The notes under the pieces are model-generated. The model saw only the letters and a list, made by a program, of their open reading frames with translations. It was not told the origin of the DNA and did not search any database. The translations under genes and the position numbers were made by a program. From the NCBI GenBank assembly GCA_964019165.1, contig OZ025278.1, forward strand, positions 3,343,378 through 3,407,377: a stretch of DNA of 64,000 nt, written 5' to 3'. Shown here in pieces: positions 9,107-20,780 of the stretch. The DNA is from Mastigias papua. Its lineage: Eukaryota; Cnidaria; Scyphozoa; Rhizostomeae; Mastigiidae. How positions within the stretch are numbered: position 1 is the stretch's first letter; the number at the start of each line of letters is the position of its first letter.

Positions 9107-11145
9107 TCCTTACCACCCTCCATTAACTTTACAGCGTTTGTGGAAAAATCTCGTGGACCATGTTTTATAAAAGTTGGAGGGGTACGGACCTCAATGTCTC
9201 TCATTGGGTACGCTGCTGGTTTTCATTAGTCTGCTGTTGTGAGTGAGTTCCACGAAGAATTGCTAGATGTATTCTTTTTAACCGTGGTGGTTCGAAGAAA
9301 TCGTCTTTGCATGGGAAGTGTAGGACCTGGGTGTGATTTTGGTGATTGAAGGAAATTGTTCGAATGTAGCAAATAATTGAGCTGTTAGCTACATATCTAC
9401 ATCTTATTCTTCTTGGACTCTCGGAATACAAAAAAATGAAGTAGTTTGTAGATAGAAATGGAAATTTGGGGATTTGCCGAACGAATTTGTGTCTGATGGG
9501 TGTGACACTGTTGCTGTATGCACAGGTCTGATGTTAACTCATATACAATGTTGTCGAATCGAACTACGACCAGGCACAAAGCTAATGGAGGCACAGGGGG
9601 CATTGACCACCGAACTAAGAGGTGCCGTCCTACCCTCATTGTCCATTCAGCAACTCTAAGGTGGAAACATGCCTGTGATAAACAAACTAGAAGAAACTAG
9701 AAAATTTCACAATAAAAAGCCAGCAGCAGCGAATATCTTAGTGTCTATCATTCATGCAATAGTAATTCAATAGAAGGGGGAATTTATAATCTTCGGGATT
9801 CGAAACCTTTAATAAACTATTCGCCTAACTTTTCAGCGCTTACCTCGTACCTGGCTACAGCTATAGAAGCTTGGATTGAATTCTAAGTAGCAATAATGTG
9901 AATCATAATACGAAGAAAAAGTGCGAATAAGAATCTCTAACGTGAAAAATGAGTAAAAGAATTTCATCTTATGACTATGGTCACTATTTGAAGACTGCAA
10001 CCTTGAATTGGTCAAATTCAATTAAACTACAGACATAAATATGATTTATCCTTCAGGCGCAAAACTGACTAAAGCTGCAGACAAAAACATGCACTTTAGA
10101 GTTTGAATAGAAATTCAGCGAAAGATAAGTCTGCGCGATTGCTTCTTTTAGGCCTATATTGTAGGTTTTTTTTAATGGAATTTTCATTAAAAGTTTTATA
10201 TTGCCTATTAATAGCTGAAGATAGCAGATCCTCCAGTTTGTAGGTCTGACGTTAGCGTAAACATTCCAGTTTACAACTCCAGTCTTCTCTTTAGTCATTC
10301 ATTCATATTTCACTTCCGCAACAAATGGGCAATCGATTAGGCCCATTATATTGCAAAATACAAAGAGATAATTATATTACGTCAAACCCTCGTCGGGCTA
10401 TTATTTGGCCACGTTCACGACTATAGAAGAGAAAAGAGGGATGAGAGGGTTCAGCCCTTTCTATTGTAATAGAATAGAATTTAATGTAATAGGTCTGAAT
10501 TATGCAAAATTTGACATGTCACATGTAAACTATCTGCTGTTTACCTGCTCAGGGAACTCCTCCAGGGCTTTTGACATACATTCTAATAGTTGATTTTACA
10601 GAAATATATTCCATTCAGTACCACTCTTCTTTGCTTTCAACTGTGAGGTATTTTGTAGTAATTTCATCTATTTAAAAGTGTAATACATAGTCCGATCTTC
10701 AAAATATGGAAACAGCCCTCAATTCCAATAGTTTTTTTTGAAACTTCTCATGTGTATATTCAAATTACTAATACAAGTACAAATCTCTCTAATTATAGGT
10801 AAGTTGTATCTGGTGACAAGTTTACGTATGTAGTCAACAAGACCATAACAAAAAAAAGAAAAAAGTAAGAAAAAAGTGTAAGAAAAAAACAAATGCATTT
10901 AGCAATAAAAGTCTATATACAGTGAGGTTAGATGTAAATATAGTTCTTAAAAATAATAATAATAATATTCAAATTATTTACAGTTGGCGCTACATAGCTC
11001 TATGTACATTAAAAATATACTAAAGCTAAACCTAGCCAACCTCTAAAATTAAATAACATTACATAAAAACATAAGTAAGTAAATTCATAACAGTATACAA
11101 GAGGAGAGCACAAATAGTAGCAGGATACGCTTCAAAAGGGCGCAA
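9107..11145. other. Intergenic, no recognised gene
   Basis: AT-rich sequence with only short random open frames. A purine-rich A/G tract lies near 10850-10895 and a short (AAT)n near 10950-10970. Confidence 0.5.
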
Positions 11146-11273
11146 CAGCTTAGCCAGAGCTAATAGTTTCATGCCATTCGGCAATCATCCGCTAACTCTA
11201 ATGGTTAATCTAACGATGCATTTTTTGGCTAATAATTGCCGTATGGCATGAAAAATTAGTTCTGCCTAAGCTG
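11146..11273. mobile_element. 128-bp hairpin MITE-like element
   Basis: The left arm 11146-11190 (CAGCTTAGCCAGAGCTAAT...) and right arm 11229-11273 (...ATTAGTTCTGCCTAAGCTG) are inverted copies with roughly 85% identity over about 43 bp, separated by a short loop. No clear target duplication was seen. A superfamily cannot be assigned. Confidence 0.6.
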
Positions 11274-11301
11274 GTGTGTATTTCTTGACTTGCATCCTGT
11301 A

Positions 11302-11584
11302 AAGCCTGGTTTCCATATCGTCATAAAATGTCGGTGACACGTCCTAGTCATTGCATTGGCGATGGTACTGGAATGCTTACGATGATTTGGGAAAGTTTTT
11401 TTGGCTATGTCGCCGACGCCCCAGTAGTGTCTCCGGGGTCCCAGTACCATCGCCGACGTCCCAAGTAGAGCTGATAAAAGTTGAAAAGGGTTCAACTTTT
11501 TGAGAAAGTTTCCGATGCATCGCTGACAAGTCCACGATACCTAGGACGCGTCCCAGTTGCTTACGACGATATGGAACCAGGCTT
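11302..11584. mobile_element. MITE with AAGCCTGGTTTCCATATCGTC ends
   Basis: The left end AAGCCTGGTTTCCATATCG and the right end CGATATGGAACCAGGCTT are inverted copies differing by one T. A nested hairpin, GGCGATGGTACTGG (near 11352) with CCAGTACCATCGCC (near 11440), lies inside. At ~283 bp with no ORF it is a non-autonomous DNA element. I saw no convincing target duplication. Confidence 0.65.
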
Positions 11585-12222
11585 AGTGCATCATATATTG
11601 TTTGTTTTTTCTTTTAAATGTTTTCTATTTTATATCTAAGTATATCTTTATTTATTATGTAATTTCCTTTTTTAGTCATGGTTATATTTAGTTTGTAATT
11701 TAGCATGTATTATAAGTTTCCTGTATGAGTCTTAAAATGGTCCCCTGGAAAACAGATCTTAGTATCTGAGGGGCCACCACGTCTAAAGAATTAAAAATGA
11801 ATGAATGAATCAATGAATGAACGAATGAATGAATATTAGTATTCTTCCTTACGCTAAATCATTATTATTATTACTTATTGCTGTTGCTATTATTGTTGTT
11901 GTGAATTAGGATTATTGCAAATCAAATCAAAATCGAATAAAATTCTTCGAGGAAAGGATCTGCCCCTTCTCTTTTCCGATTAATGCTATATGAATTGCAT
12001 TAAAAGAAAGGAATGCGGGCGAATATGGGAAACTACAGCTGTTCCTCATCATTTTTTTTTCATTTCATGTGGATCCTTTATATATGGTGGCCCATCAGGT
12101 GCCAGGATCTGTTTTATATTCTTGCATTACGTGTTTGCGATAAGGTAATGGTACTTCAAAATTTTTCCAAAACTATTGATAGTGTGGTCCTCTCCTCGAA
12201 GCTTGTCTTGTCACCCCTATAT

Positions 12223-12224
<2 letters not shown>
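11585..12224. other. Intergenic, no recognised gene
   Basis: AT-rich with a short (GAAT)n stretch at about 11800-11832 and a small ATT-rich patch near 11860. No gene is seen. Confidence 0.5.

Positions 12225-12286
<62 letters not shown>
12225..12286. repeat. (AT)n microsatellite
   Basis: About 62 bp of pure AT. Confidence 0.95.
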
Positions 12287-12289
<3 letters not shown>

Positions 12290-12377
12290 AAATATCACTC
12301 CGCTAGAAATTTAGCTTTACACCACTGGTCACGTTTGTATGTTTTTGTTTTCATTTTTAATCCGATTTTTTATCCTT

Positions 12378-12530
12378 ACTACAGCACGAATATACGGCAC
12401 AACTTTTTAGACATACAGTACTGGAAAGCTTCTTTCGTCCGACATTTTTCACACTATTCTTTGCTCAAATAAGCTTTTCGGTATGTCTAAAAAATGTTGC
12501 CGTTTCTTGATCCCTATAAGCAGAGCTGTA
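12378..12530. repeat. Degenerate palindrome of the hammerhead-associated family
   Basis: The left arm (ACAGCACGAA ... TTTTAGACATACAG ... AAGCTTCTTTCGTCCGAC) and right arm (AAGCTTTTCGGTATGTCTAA ... TTGCCG) are imperfect inverted copies. They resemble the arms of the 61111-61313 palindrome. The CTGACGAG core is lost here, so no complete hammerhead remains. Confidence 0.55.
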
Positions 12531-13903
12531 CTCTCTTCAAACTACTCCTTGCTCAAACAAAACACAAAATTCTATCACTTGCAATAGGTATCCATATTGT
12601 CCACTCCTTTCCCATGCCGTACGTCAAGGATTTCAACATACATATATACGATGCGTAGCCAACAATAAAGCCAAATTTTATACCAGTAATTAGAAAGCTC
12701 GTAAAATACATCTTAGTGGTCCATCTGCTCCTCCGTAGCTACATGGTTCTTCGCTGTCAAACTTATTCTCAAAAACGCTGTCTCGTTTATGGAAACGAGA
12801 CACTGTGTCAATTTTACGGATTTTAAATCCCTCCGTTTTCGTTGTTCAACGTACAAGGGTGCAATTTGTGTACTAGCTCCGTTTTCATTTAGCTCTGTTT
12901 TTATCACCGTCTTCTTTTAACTCTGCGTTTTAGGTAGAGTAATGTGAATGCATAGCAAAAAAAGAGAATAACAAATCAGTATTCACATTTATAAAACCTG
13001 GCCTAGTTGTAAAGATTTCTTAATTTTTGGCTACAGTTTAGGTCTAAAAGTTACTTAAAAATATCTTAAGTCAATGAAAATATTGCAATGATAACGAAAG
13101 AAAAACGGGAAACATTGTCTATCGACGTGCCCATAAGGCTTAGCACATAAAACATATTGTATTGGCAACGTTTCAAATCCGTGGAGGAAAAAAGGACTTT
13201 CGATACTGTGAAAGATGGCACGGAAAGCTCTAAAGTTTCTTATATCTTTCTCTGTAGTTCTGAAAGTGCCTTGTATATTAGGGTGTCTGGTACTAAGTTT
13301 CTTATAAACCGGTTTCTTATAAAAGCTAAACGTGTAGTTCTTAAAGCTCCTTCACATTGGACCTCTTTTTGCAACATTGTAGTACTAAGACTTCCTTAAT
13401 GGTTCTTGAAGTTTAACTGCACATTTCAGTGCAGGCAGGATACAATGAACATTGCGATTTTTAGGGAAACCCCTCCCCCTTCCTTTGTTAAATAGTATTA
13501 TATGGCTCAAGCACAACTCATGCAAATCTGACTGCAGCAAATGAATATGGCATTCTAATTCGACTGTTTGCAGTGAAAAAAGTATTCAAAATTGAAAATT
13601 GATTCCTTCTAACCTTGATACCTATTCTATAGGACAGAAGTCTAGGAAATTTTTGGCCATCAAAGTCAAATAGTTAAAAATTTATTCTTGCTAAGCCATG
13701 TAATACATGTAACATTGACCTTTAGTGAGGCCTATAATCTGGAGTGCAATGTATCTCTGAGGTTAGTTTTGTTAGTAACGCTGTCGTGCTCAAGAAAACC
13801 AGTCACTAGCGAAATACAGTGCAAATGCGACATCTCAAAGCTATTTCTAGCTATATGGCAAGATTAAATTACAGGAGAATGCTTTGTGCTGCGAACTTAT
13901 ATC
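12531..13903. other. Intergenic, no recognised gene
   Basis: No gene is seen. TTTAGCTC-GTTTT motifs at about 12880-12900 resemble those in the element at 48519-48948 and may be an old fragment of the same family. Confidence 0.4.
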
Positions 13904-13905
13904 TA

Positions 13906-14304
13906 CACTACCGTTCAAAAATTGTGGACTGCTCAAAGAATGCAGCTTTCGCTGTATGAAAAAATTCTTTAAATTTAGAACCGTAAAAAATCTGCCAAGG
14001 GTTGGTAGACCAAAGAAGATCAAGATGCCAAGACATGAAAGGTCTCTATTGAGAGTGCTGCGGTGTAGTAGGTTTGAACCTTAACAAAACATTGTGTTGG
14101 CGTGCAAAAAAGTCTAACTCTTGACACATTAGCAAAAACCACAGCAAGAAAATCATTAAAAAATATAGCTTCTAAAGCCGCATAAGACAAAAGTCTTCAT
14201 TGATAGCAAAAATTAATCACAATAACTTAACGTTGCCATATAGAAGCAATGTCGACGCGATCATTCTTTTATCGAATCGTCCCAGCACTTTTTGAACGGT
14301 AGTG
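13906..14304 (+). mobile_element. Tc1/mariner deletion derivative
   Basis: The ~399-bp element is flanked by TA on both sides (13904-13905, 14305-14306). Its TIR, CACTACCGTTCAAAAA, is repeated inverted at the other end. A remnant of the Tc1 transposase DNA-binding region remains in frame at about 13990-14080, reading GRPKKIKMPRHERSLLRVLR, like the GRPR-K linker and second helix-turn-helix of Tc1 proteins. The catalytic DDE part is missing, so it depends on another element for movement. Confidence 0.82.
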
Positions 14305-14700
14305 TACACTGACAACTCTGTAATATTTTACCACAAAGTGCAAGTGGAATTAGTTGTTTCCCGAACCCAGCTATAGAGGTATATAATGTCTGTAGGGACA
14401 TATAATGTAGCCAAAATAAGATAAGCTACATGGGCCGAGTAACTAGTGGTAACGTAATATAAGGAGAGTGGAAAAGAAGAGTAGAATAAACAAGACTCAG
14501 ATATTCATAATTTGAATTTAATTTTAAAATATATCAAGATTCACATAAAATGCCCTCGTATGGGCTTTAAGTTTATAACATATCGTAAATTTTCAGTAAG
14601 AGAATTAAATCTGATGAATGAAAAATACGAGAAGAAAAGAGAAAAATATAACTGATGACATGAAAAAGCATTTTACATAAAAAAATATACATGAAATGAA
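14305..14700. other. Intergenic, no recognised gene
   Basis: AT-rich, with no open frame or repeat of note. Confidence 0.5.
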
Positions 14701-14934
14701 GCAAAACAGAATTTTCATACATCCACTCACTTATTCACCCACTGACTCACTCATCCACATACTTACTCATTCACTCACTCATTAACTCACCCACTCACCC
14801 ACTCACTCAGTCACTTGCTCATTCATTCATTCATCCTCTCATTCATCCATCCACTCATTCATTCATCCATCCACTCATTCATTCATTCATTCATTCATTC
14901 ATTCATTCATTCATTCATTCATTCATTCATTCAG
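14701..14934. repeat. Compound tetranucleotide microsatellite (ACTC/ATTC)n
   Basis: Imperfect CACT/CATC units grade into pure (ATTC)n over the last ~60 bp. Confidence 0.93.
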
Positions 14935-15040
14935 TAGAGCAGATTCATGCACACATTCTGCCCAATCAATTCTAATTTCTTTAGTCAGGATAAAGACAAT
15001 TGCTATTAATCACATGTCGATTCTAAACTATAGTTCGTAA

Positions 15041-16751
15041 CGGAATATTTTGATTCGAAAATACGTTGCGCAAGAGAAAGTGGCTCTGATTGGCTAATAG
15101 TTCGAATCCTCACTATGTTGTGGCAACGCGGCTTGAAAAGCGGCATAGCAACAAATATCACGTATGCTTGGATTTAATGACATTTTCAACAAAGATAGGA
15201 ATGCTATTAACAATGGAGAAGTTGGGTTTAATTGTCGTTTATTATGGAAGGCAATTTTAGCGGTCTAGAGATTTTGGCAAAAATGCAAGCGAGGTCGTTC
15301 ATAAAAGTATGGGTGCGCTTTGATAGAGCTCTATCCCCAGGAAGTGTAGAGGACAGATAGAGTCACTTACCCTCCACATTTGTCCATTAAAATCCTGAGC
15401 CTGTCCAGTCTGAATAGCATGGCAATGTGACTTTGCGGTGATACAGGGCAATTGAAGATGTTATCCCTAGAATCTTCAAGAAAATCCAGACTTCCGTGAT
15501 GATTCCTCTTGAATTTTTGATCACACTTTGTCTATAAAAGACTATTTATGGCCGAATTTTGTGAGAACGTCCTAAGTTTACTTGATCTCTAATGTACCGC
15601 AGGACTGTTGGTCACAAATTTACAGAGATGTGTGTCAATAGGGTACCTAAATCCCTGGACCATGGGCCTGACTTTGAATATTAGTCTGGTTCTGTGCCAC
15701 TGTGATTTTGAATCTGCCCCTACCTTCAGCACGGGCCTGCTTCAGCATTTTCTCCATGGCTCTCAAGGATGTGAACGAGATTGCCATACTCAGCAGGCTG
15801 GCCTCAGTTCATGGAGGATTAAGTAAAAGAGCATTTGCTGGAAAGTTAACGTCATCAAGAATAACTAGAAATGAGTTTGCATTGAAAGTGAAAATCAGAG
15901 GCAATCTTTTAGCGGAGATCCATTGAAGGCTAAGAGAAATAACTTGTATGAGGTTTAAGGCAACAATAACATTTCTATCTTTCAGCTATTCGGATACGAA
16001 TATCCTTCTTTGGGTATCAATCTTCGTACATATCATAGAGCTAGTTTCAAGCTACTTTTGAACTAAGGTTTTTAAAGCAAAGTACTGTTGGTGGCGTGTG
16101 GCTACTGATGCAGTTACCACTCTATGTCAATTTTAATGGATGACATCTCGTATGCTGATCGCTTGCAATTTTGCCAACATCCCTAGACTATTGAAATTGC
16201 ATTCCAGAAAAATTACACTGCATTATAACCTTTTCACTTACAAGAAACGCCCCTATCTTTAAAAAAATTCAGCGTACACCTTTTACAGAATATACTTTAT
16301 AAAAATATTAAAACTCAATATCGCTGAACTTCAAGAATAAGTTAAACTTCGTCAAGACTTAGATTTTTGCTTATTTGAGTTTCTCTGGAAAGCAACGCAA
16401 TGCTTTTAAATAAAGGTTTATAATGTAAACACACAATTTATTGTTCTGTTGTGGTTTGGCATTTATGATAAAGTAAAACATCAACAGAGATTTAAACTTT
16501 TCCTTTTGATTTTCAGATGAAATCTCACTGATTTTCTCTCAAAAATCTCAATTCTCAATATGTTAAGAACAATCTCAAGTTCAAAATAAACATAAAATTT
16601 AGAAAGTCTCAACGAAAAATATGGTATTCTAATAAAAGTTGTGTTTTGTTTTGTTTTGTTATGCCGCCATTGCTTTCAAGTACGTCTCCATGTATTAACC
16701 AATCAGTGTTACTTCCCGTTGCGCAACGTATTTTCGAATCACGACATTCCG
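15041..16751. mobile_element. 1.7-kb element with ~59-bp terminal inverted repeats
   Basis: The left end 15041-15099 (CGGAATATTTTGATTCGAAA..., then ATACGTTGCGCAA and TGATTGGCTAATA) is matched inverted at 16693-16751 (TATTAACCAATCA..., TTGCGCAACGTAT..., CATTCCG). Identity is about 80% with a central near-perfect GATTCGAAAATACGTTGCGC. Similarity may extend ~12 bp further out on each side. The interior holds only short open frames without recognisable transposase motifs, so it is probably a non-autonomous DNA transposon. The superfamily is unknown. Confidence 0.7.
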
Positions 16752-18029
16752 CTTAGGACTGCCTTTCAAACTTCGTTTTTCTTTACGTACGCTAATTGAT
16801 CATTAATACAATTAGACTAATCCGACAGAACAAATATTATTCATGAGGGATAGGCATCTAACGTGTGAGGAAAGTGACTACAAAGCTGTCACCAGAGAAA
16901 AGATTCTTGATACAGTCAACTATACAAATGCCGGGTGGGGATAATGAGATGAATAAGGAATTACTATGCATTCTGTGCATTTAATAACAAACTAATATGA
17001 GACAGGAAGCTTTATATACAATCAGCGTCTTGTTGAATGCAAAGAGAATCGCTTGAAAGTAAAGGTGGAGTCAGTTTGTCTTTTCTTTTATAAGTGGGAA
17101 ATTGCTACCCCATCATCCCCTCCAAAATACTAGTAAATTCAATTTTCCATGAATGAATGAATGAACCATTTCTTCCTACTAGTGACTGTTCCAAATATCA
17201 TGCACAGCATTTAGAAGCAGGGGAACCTCTCTTTATTCCAATCATATTAAACCAACACTATGCAAGAAACTAGAAATTTTTGCTTCTGTTATTGAATGTC
17301 CAAATAGACTTGCATTGAGATAAAGTTAAGAATCTGGTAGAAGGCAGAAATTAATCCTCAGAAAATCAATTAGTTTTCTTATTTCTTATAAAAACGCCCC
17401 TGGTACTAGTTTGCCAACATTGATGTATGAAACGCAGGATTTGGCAATATTTCGGCACAACAGCATAATCTAGAATTACATATCAGAAATTATTTTGCAT
17501 ACAATTAGCGAACTAAACATGTAGGGCACTTTCAAGAGGAAGAATACAACAACTTTGCAGTTGTGATTGGAAAACAAAATACTATAGATGGATATTTAAA
17601 CACTTGTCATTTTGGTTAAAGTGTTCCTTATTATGATTTCTGGTGCCATGTTGAAGTTGCTGAAGCTGGTAAAAGAGTGAGCTTAAATGATGGGAAAGAC
17701 CACACACTTTCCATTTTTTGCTGAGCCTTAAAAATTTTAACTTCTTTATTTTCTGTCTAAGACTATTCTTAAAGTATTCTTGAGCAAAGAAAATGTAATT
17801 TCGCTTGAAAATCAAATCTTTTTCTGATGTGTTACTTCAACAAAAAAGCAAAGTAAGAACAGAACAAAAAGCTTGGTATATACAGTATAAAGCTTGATTT
17901 AAAAGCCCTGCTTCAGTTCTGTCTTTCTCATCAACAGTCCTCAATATCATTTGGATATGCAACTCTGTAACTTGGCAAGAGTTCTACCAAAGTACACAAT
18001 GTTTATTATAGACCATCCAGTCTAGTATA
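16752..18029. other. Intergenic, no recognised gene
   Basis: AT-rich with no gene, structured repeat or strong inverted repeat noticed. Confidence 0.45.
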
Positions 18030-18190
18030 CATAGCTCAAACTTGTTCTGTTTTCTAAAAAACTCAAATAAACAAAAATTCTAAGTCTTGATGAAACTTGA
18101 GCCTTCCATTTCTTTAAGTTATTTGTTTAGATTTCAGTCGTTTTGAGCCTAAATATTCTCTTTTACTATATTCTTGCAAAAGAGTGTGCA
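18030..18190 (+). repeat. Interspersed repeat family B, copy 1
   Basis: About 160 bp that recurs in the same orientation at 20618-20780. Shared strings include CTCAAATAAACAAAAATTC and AAGTCTTGATGAAACTTG, with matching positions further along. Confidence 0.65.
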
Positions 18191-18599
18191 TGGTCTAGAT
18201 TGCAGACCTGGATACTGCACTGCCGACGAGTCACATACAGCTCTTTGATTGACTCTGATCGGTCAAATAGAAATCGCAAAATAAAAATTCTGCACCATCT
18301 CTTGCATGGACTATGTCTGTTTCTACTTTGAAGTCGTTTTCTATTGACACACATACATAAACATGTCACTGACATGATGTAGAATTAAATTCAACCTTTT
18401 GGATAGGCCCCCACAATATTATACGCCCTTCTCATCTGGTCCCATAGAAAAAAATTTGCCTACCTTTATTCTACGAGAGAGATTAAGCGATTGCTTTATC
18501 TATTGAAAAAATAATTGAATTGAAATGCGTATATACCATGCGTGCATGGATGCATGTTGCATCTGTATGTGCACTACAGGTTTTTCCTAAAAGAATATG

Positions 18600-18890
18600 C
18601 TTTACTAGAAAGTATTGCTTGACTGCTCAATAAAGTTATGAAGGTTCAGGACGGGATTTTTGAGACCTAAGAAAGTCAATCAGTCAATAAGTTCATACAA
18701 ATTTGAAATTCCAACATTCACGCAAGTCCAACATCTCTTTCATTTAATTTGTATAGGTTCCCGGTGTCTGTCTATATCTTCCAGTTATACGTTTGTGTAA
18801 TTCCTGTCTATTTGCGCAACTCTGTAGTGTTACACAACCTCATACATTCTTGCCAAGAAAGTCCTAAGGAAGTTTTAGTACTGAGATCAC
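18600..18890 (+). repeat. Interspersed repeat family A, copy 1
   Basis: About 290 bp also present inverted at 23925-24200 and direct at 47145-47450. Shared landmarks are GATTTTTGAGACCTAAGAAAG, a central AATTTGTATAG and a distal CTTGCCAAGAAAG. Copies are diverged, so this is an old family of unknown class. Confidence 0.65.
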
Positions 18891-19108
18891 AAAAAAGGTA
18901 AAAAATTTTCAGTGGTGGACCACACAAACTCTCTTGTTGAAAAGAGAGACGTCACGTTCTGCAAGATTCGGACACCTTCGAACATTCGAAGACCGTTTAT
19001 GTAAAAATTCTAAACAGCGTTTTTCGTTGAAATAAGACAACCATTATTTCCATGATGTTTTCAACAAACATAGTTTACGTCTCGAAGCGCTTCAGCTGAG
19101 CTATAATA

Positions 19109-19375
19109 GTCGCCAAAAGTCCTTGGGACACTTAGAAGAAACAGATAGAAAGCCACTTTCCTCTACATATTGTCATAGTTGCTACAAACATGCACCCCCC
19201 TTTCCCCCAGAACAATGTTGATTCGCTTGTGGGACACTTGAAGTTGGCGTGCACGCGAAATTTCCCATTATCGCAGGTACTTCTCCAGAAAACCAACATT
19301 GTTTCAGAGGGAGAGGGGGATGAAAGTTCGTTGCAGAATACAAAAAGTGCAAAGTGTCCCAGGACTTTTGGCGAG
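19109..19375. mobile_element. Tc1/mariner-like MITE, 267 bp
   Basis: The ends GTCGCCAAAAGTCCTTGGGA and TCCCAGGACTTTTGGCGAG are ~22-bp inverted repeats with one mismatch and one gap, flanked by TA at 19107-19108 and 19376-19377. The interior has a second inverted pair around AACAATGTTG/CAACATTGTT. There is no transposase. Confidence 0.78.
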
Positions 19376-20474
19376 TATTGTATGTGAAGAAAATTAAACG
19401 TTAAACTTTACCACAAATTTAGCAGTTTTCAGATTTGGGGAAGAGCGGAACCAGAAATTTTTGCTCGAATAGCTCATAAAGCTTCAATTTAATTTATTGA
19501 AAATTTTCATATAAGAGCCTCGTTCCAAGCGTTCTCTTCAATTAGAAATCTGTTTTATGTTATCTATGTATGGCGATCTGATATAACAGTTCTACGATCT
19601 TAGAATTATTAATCAAGTTAAAGTTATTTATATTTCTTTAACTGCAATATTTAGCAATGACTCTCTGAAAATAGCTTAAATTGCTGGCTGTTTAGAAATA
19701 TCAGGGGTGTGACACCCCACAAGACTTAGTGACCACGCCTCTATTTGTGACTAATAAGTATCTTCGACTATTTTTAGATATGCATTACTAAGAGATGACA
19801 CTAAGTAAATGAGGGTAGCTGTCTCTTGCTACACATGATCCAACTTATTACACAAAATTAATTCGGGTACCGAGATACTGGGGAGAAAAAATAAACGCTT
19901 AAAATATCAATACAGTTTTTCGACAAAAAAATATTTTGACGTATAAGATTAACGTAGTTTCTTTACAAAAATGTATGTGAGGCATGAGGTTAATGCAGTT
20001 AGCAAAAGGTGTTAGTAAACGACCGAACATAGTGCGAGAGGTGAAGACGAAATCAAGAGAGAAAGGAGTTGGATTTTCAATCAACAAGGAAGTTCACCCA
20101 AGTAACGAAGGTAGAAAATTGACACGCAAAAAATCAATGCAGTTTTGTACAAACTTTTTACTATAACAATACTTAACTTTTACTGAGTCTTAAAATATTG
20201 TGAAAGGAGTAGACCACAGTTATTGGGAATTTAATGACAAACTGTTTAGTATGCAAATGAAGCAAAAATGTATGGAAACTTCATTCTTAAATGTATTTCC
20301 GCCAAATTTCTGCTTGTTAGTTAGATACATTACCCCTATAATAACATAAAAAGGTCTTTAGTAACCACTTAGCAATAGCTTAAGGGTTACTTTTTCTCTT
20401 ATGGTTGCCCTTTAAATCCACCGCAATCACTACAAGTTGGCTAATTAATAAAATTTATCGATTTTGAACCTAAT
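19376..20474. other. Intergenic, no recognised gene
   Basis: AT-rich sequence with no gene. It has the usual density of short chance open frames. Confidence 0.45.
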
Positions 20475-20780
20475 ATTATTCGTAAATTATTCTTAATTTT
20501 AAGCGATTTCGAGTACTAGTATTCGTATGGACTATGTTCTTATAATACAAATGTGCAACGGACTCCCCGAAGAGTTTCTGAGTCGCATCATAGCGTAATG
20601 ACCCACAGATCGGATAGGTCAAACTCTCACTTGTTTTGTTTTTGAAAAGCTCAAGCAAATAAAAAATTCCAAGTCTTCATGAAGCTCGGGCCTTGCATTA
20701 TTCTTAAATTATTCTTGAATTTCTGCGATATTGAGCCTTAATATTCCTATAGAGTATATTCTTATTAAAAAAGTGTGTAA
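20475..20780 (+). repeat. Interspersed repeat family B, copy 2, with internal duplication
   Basis: 20618-20780 matches family B copy 1. The terminal ~80 bp (20700-20780, TTATTCTTAAATTATTCTTG...) is also duplicated in direct orientation at 20475-20555 (TTATTCGTAAATTATTCTTA...). Confidence 0.6.
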
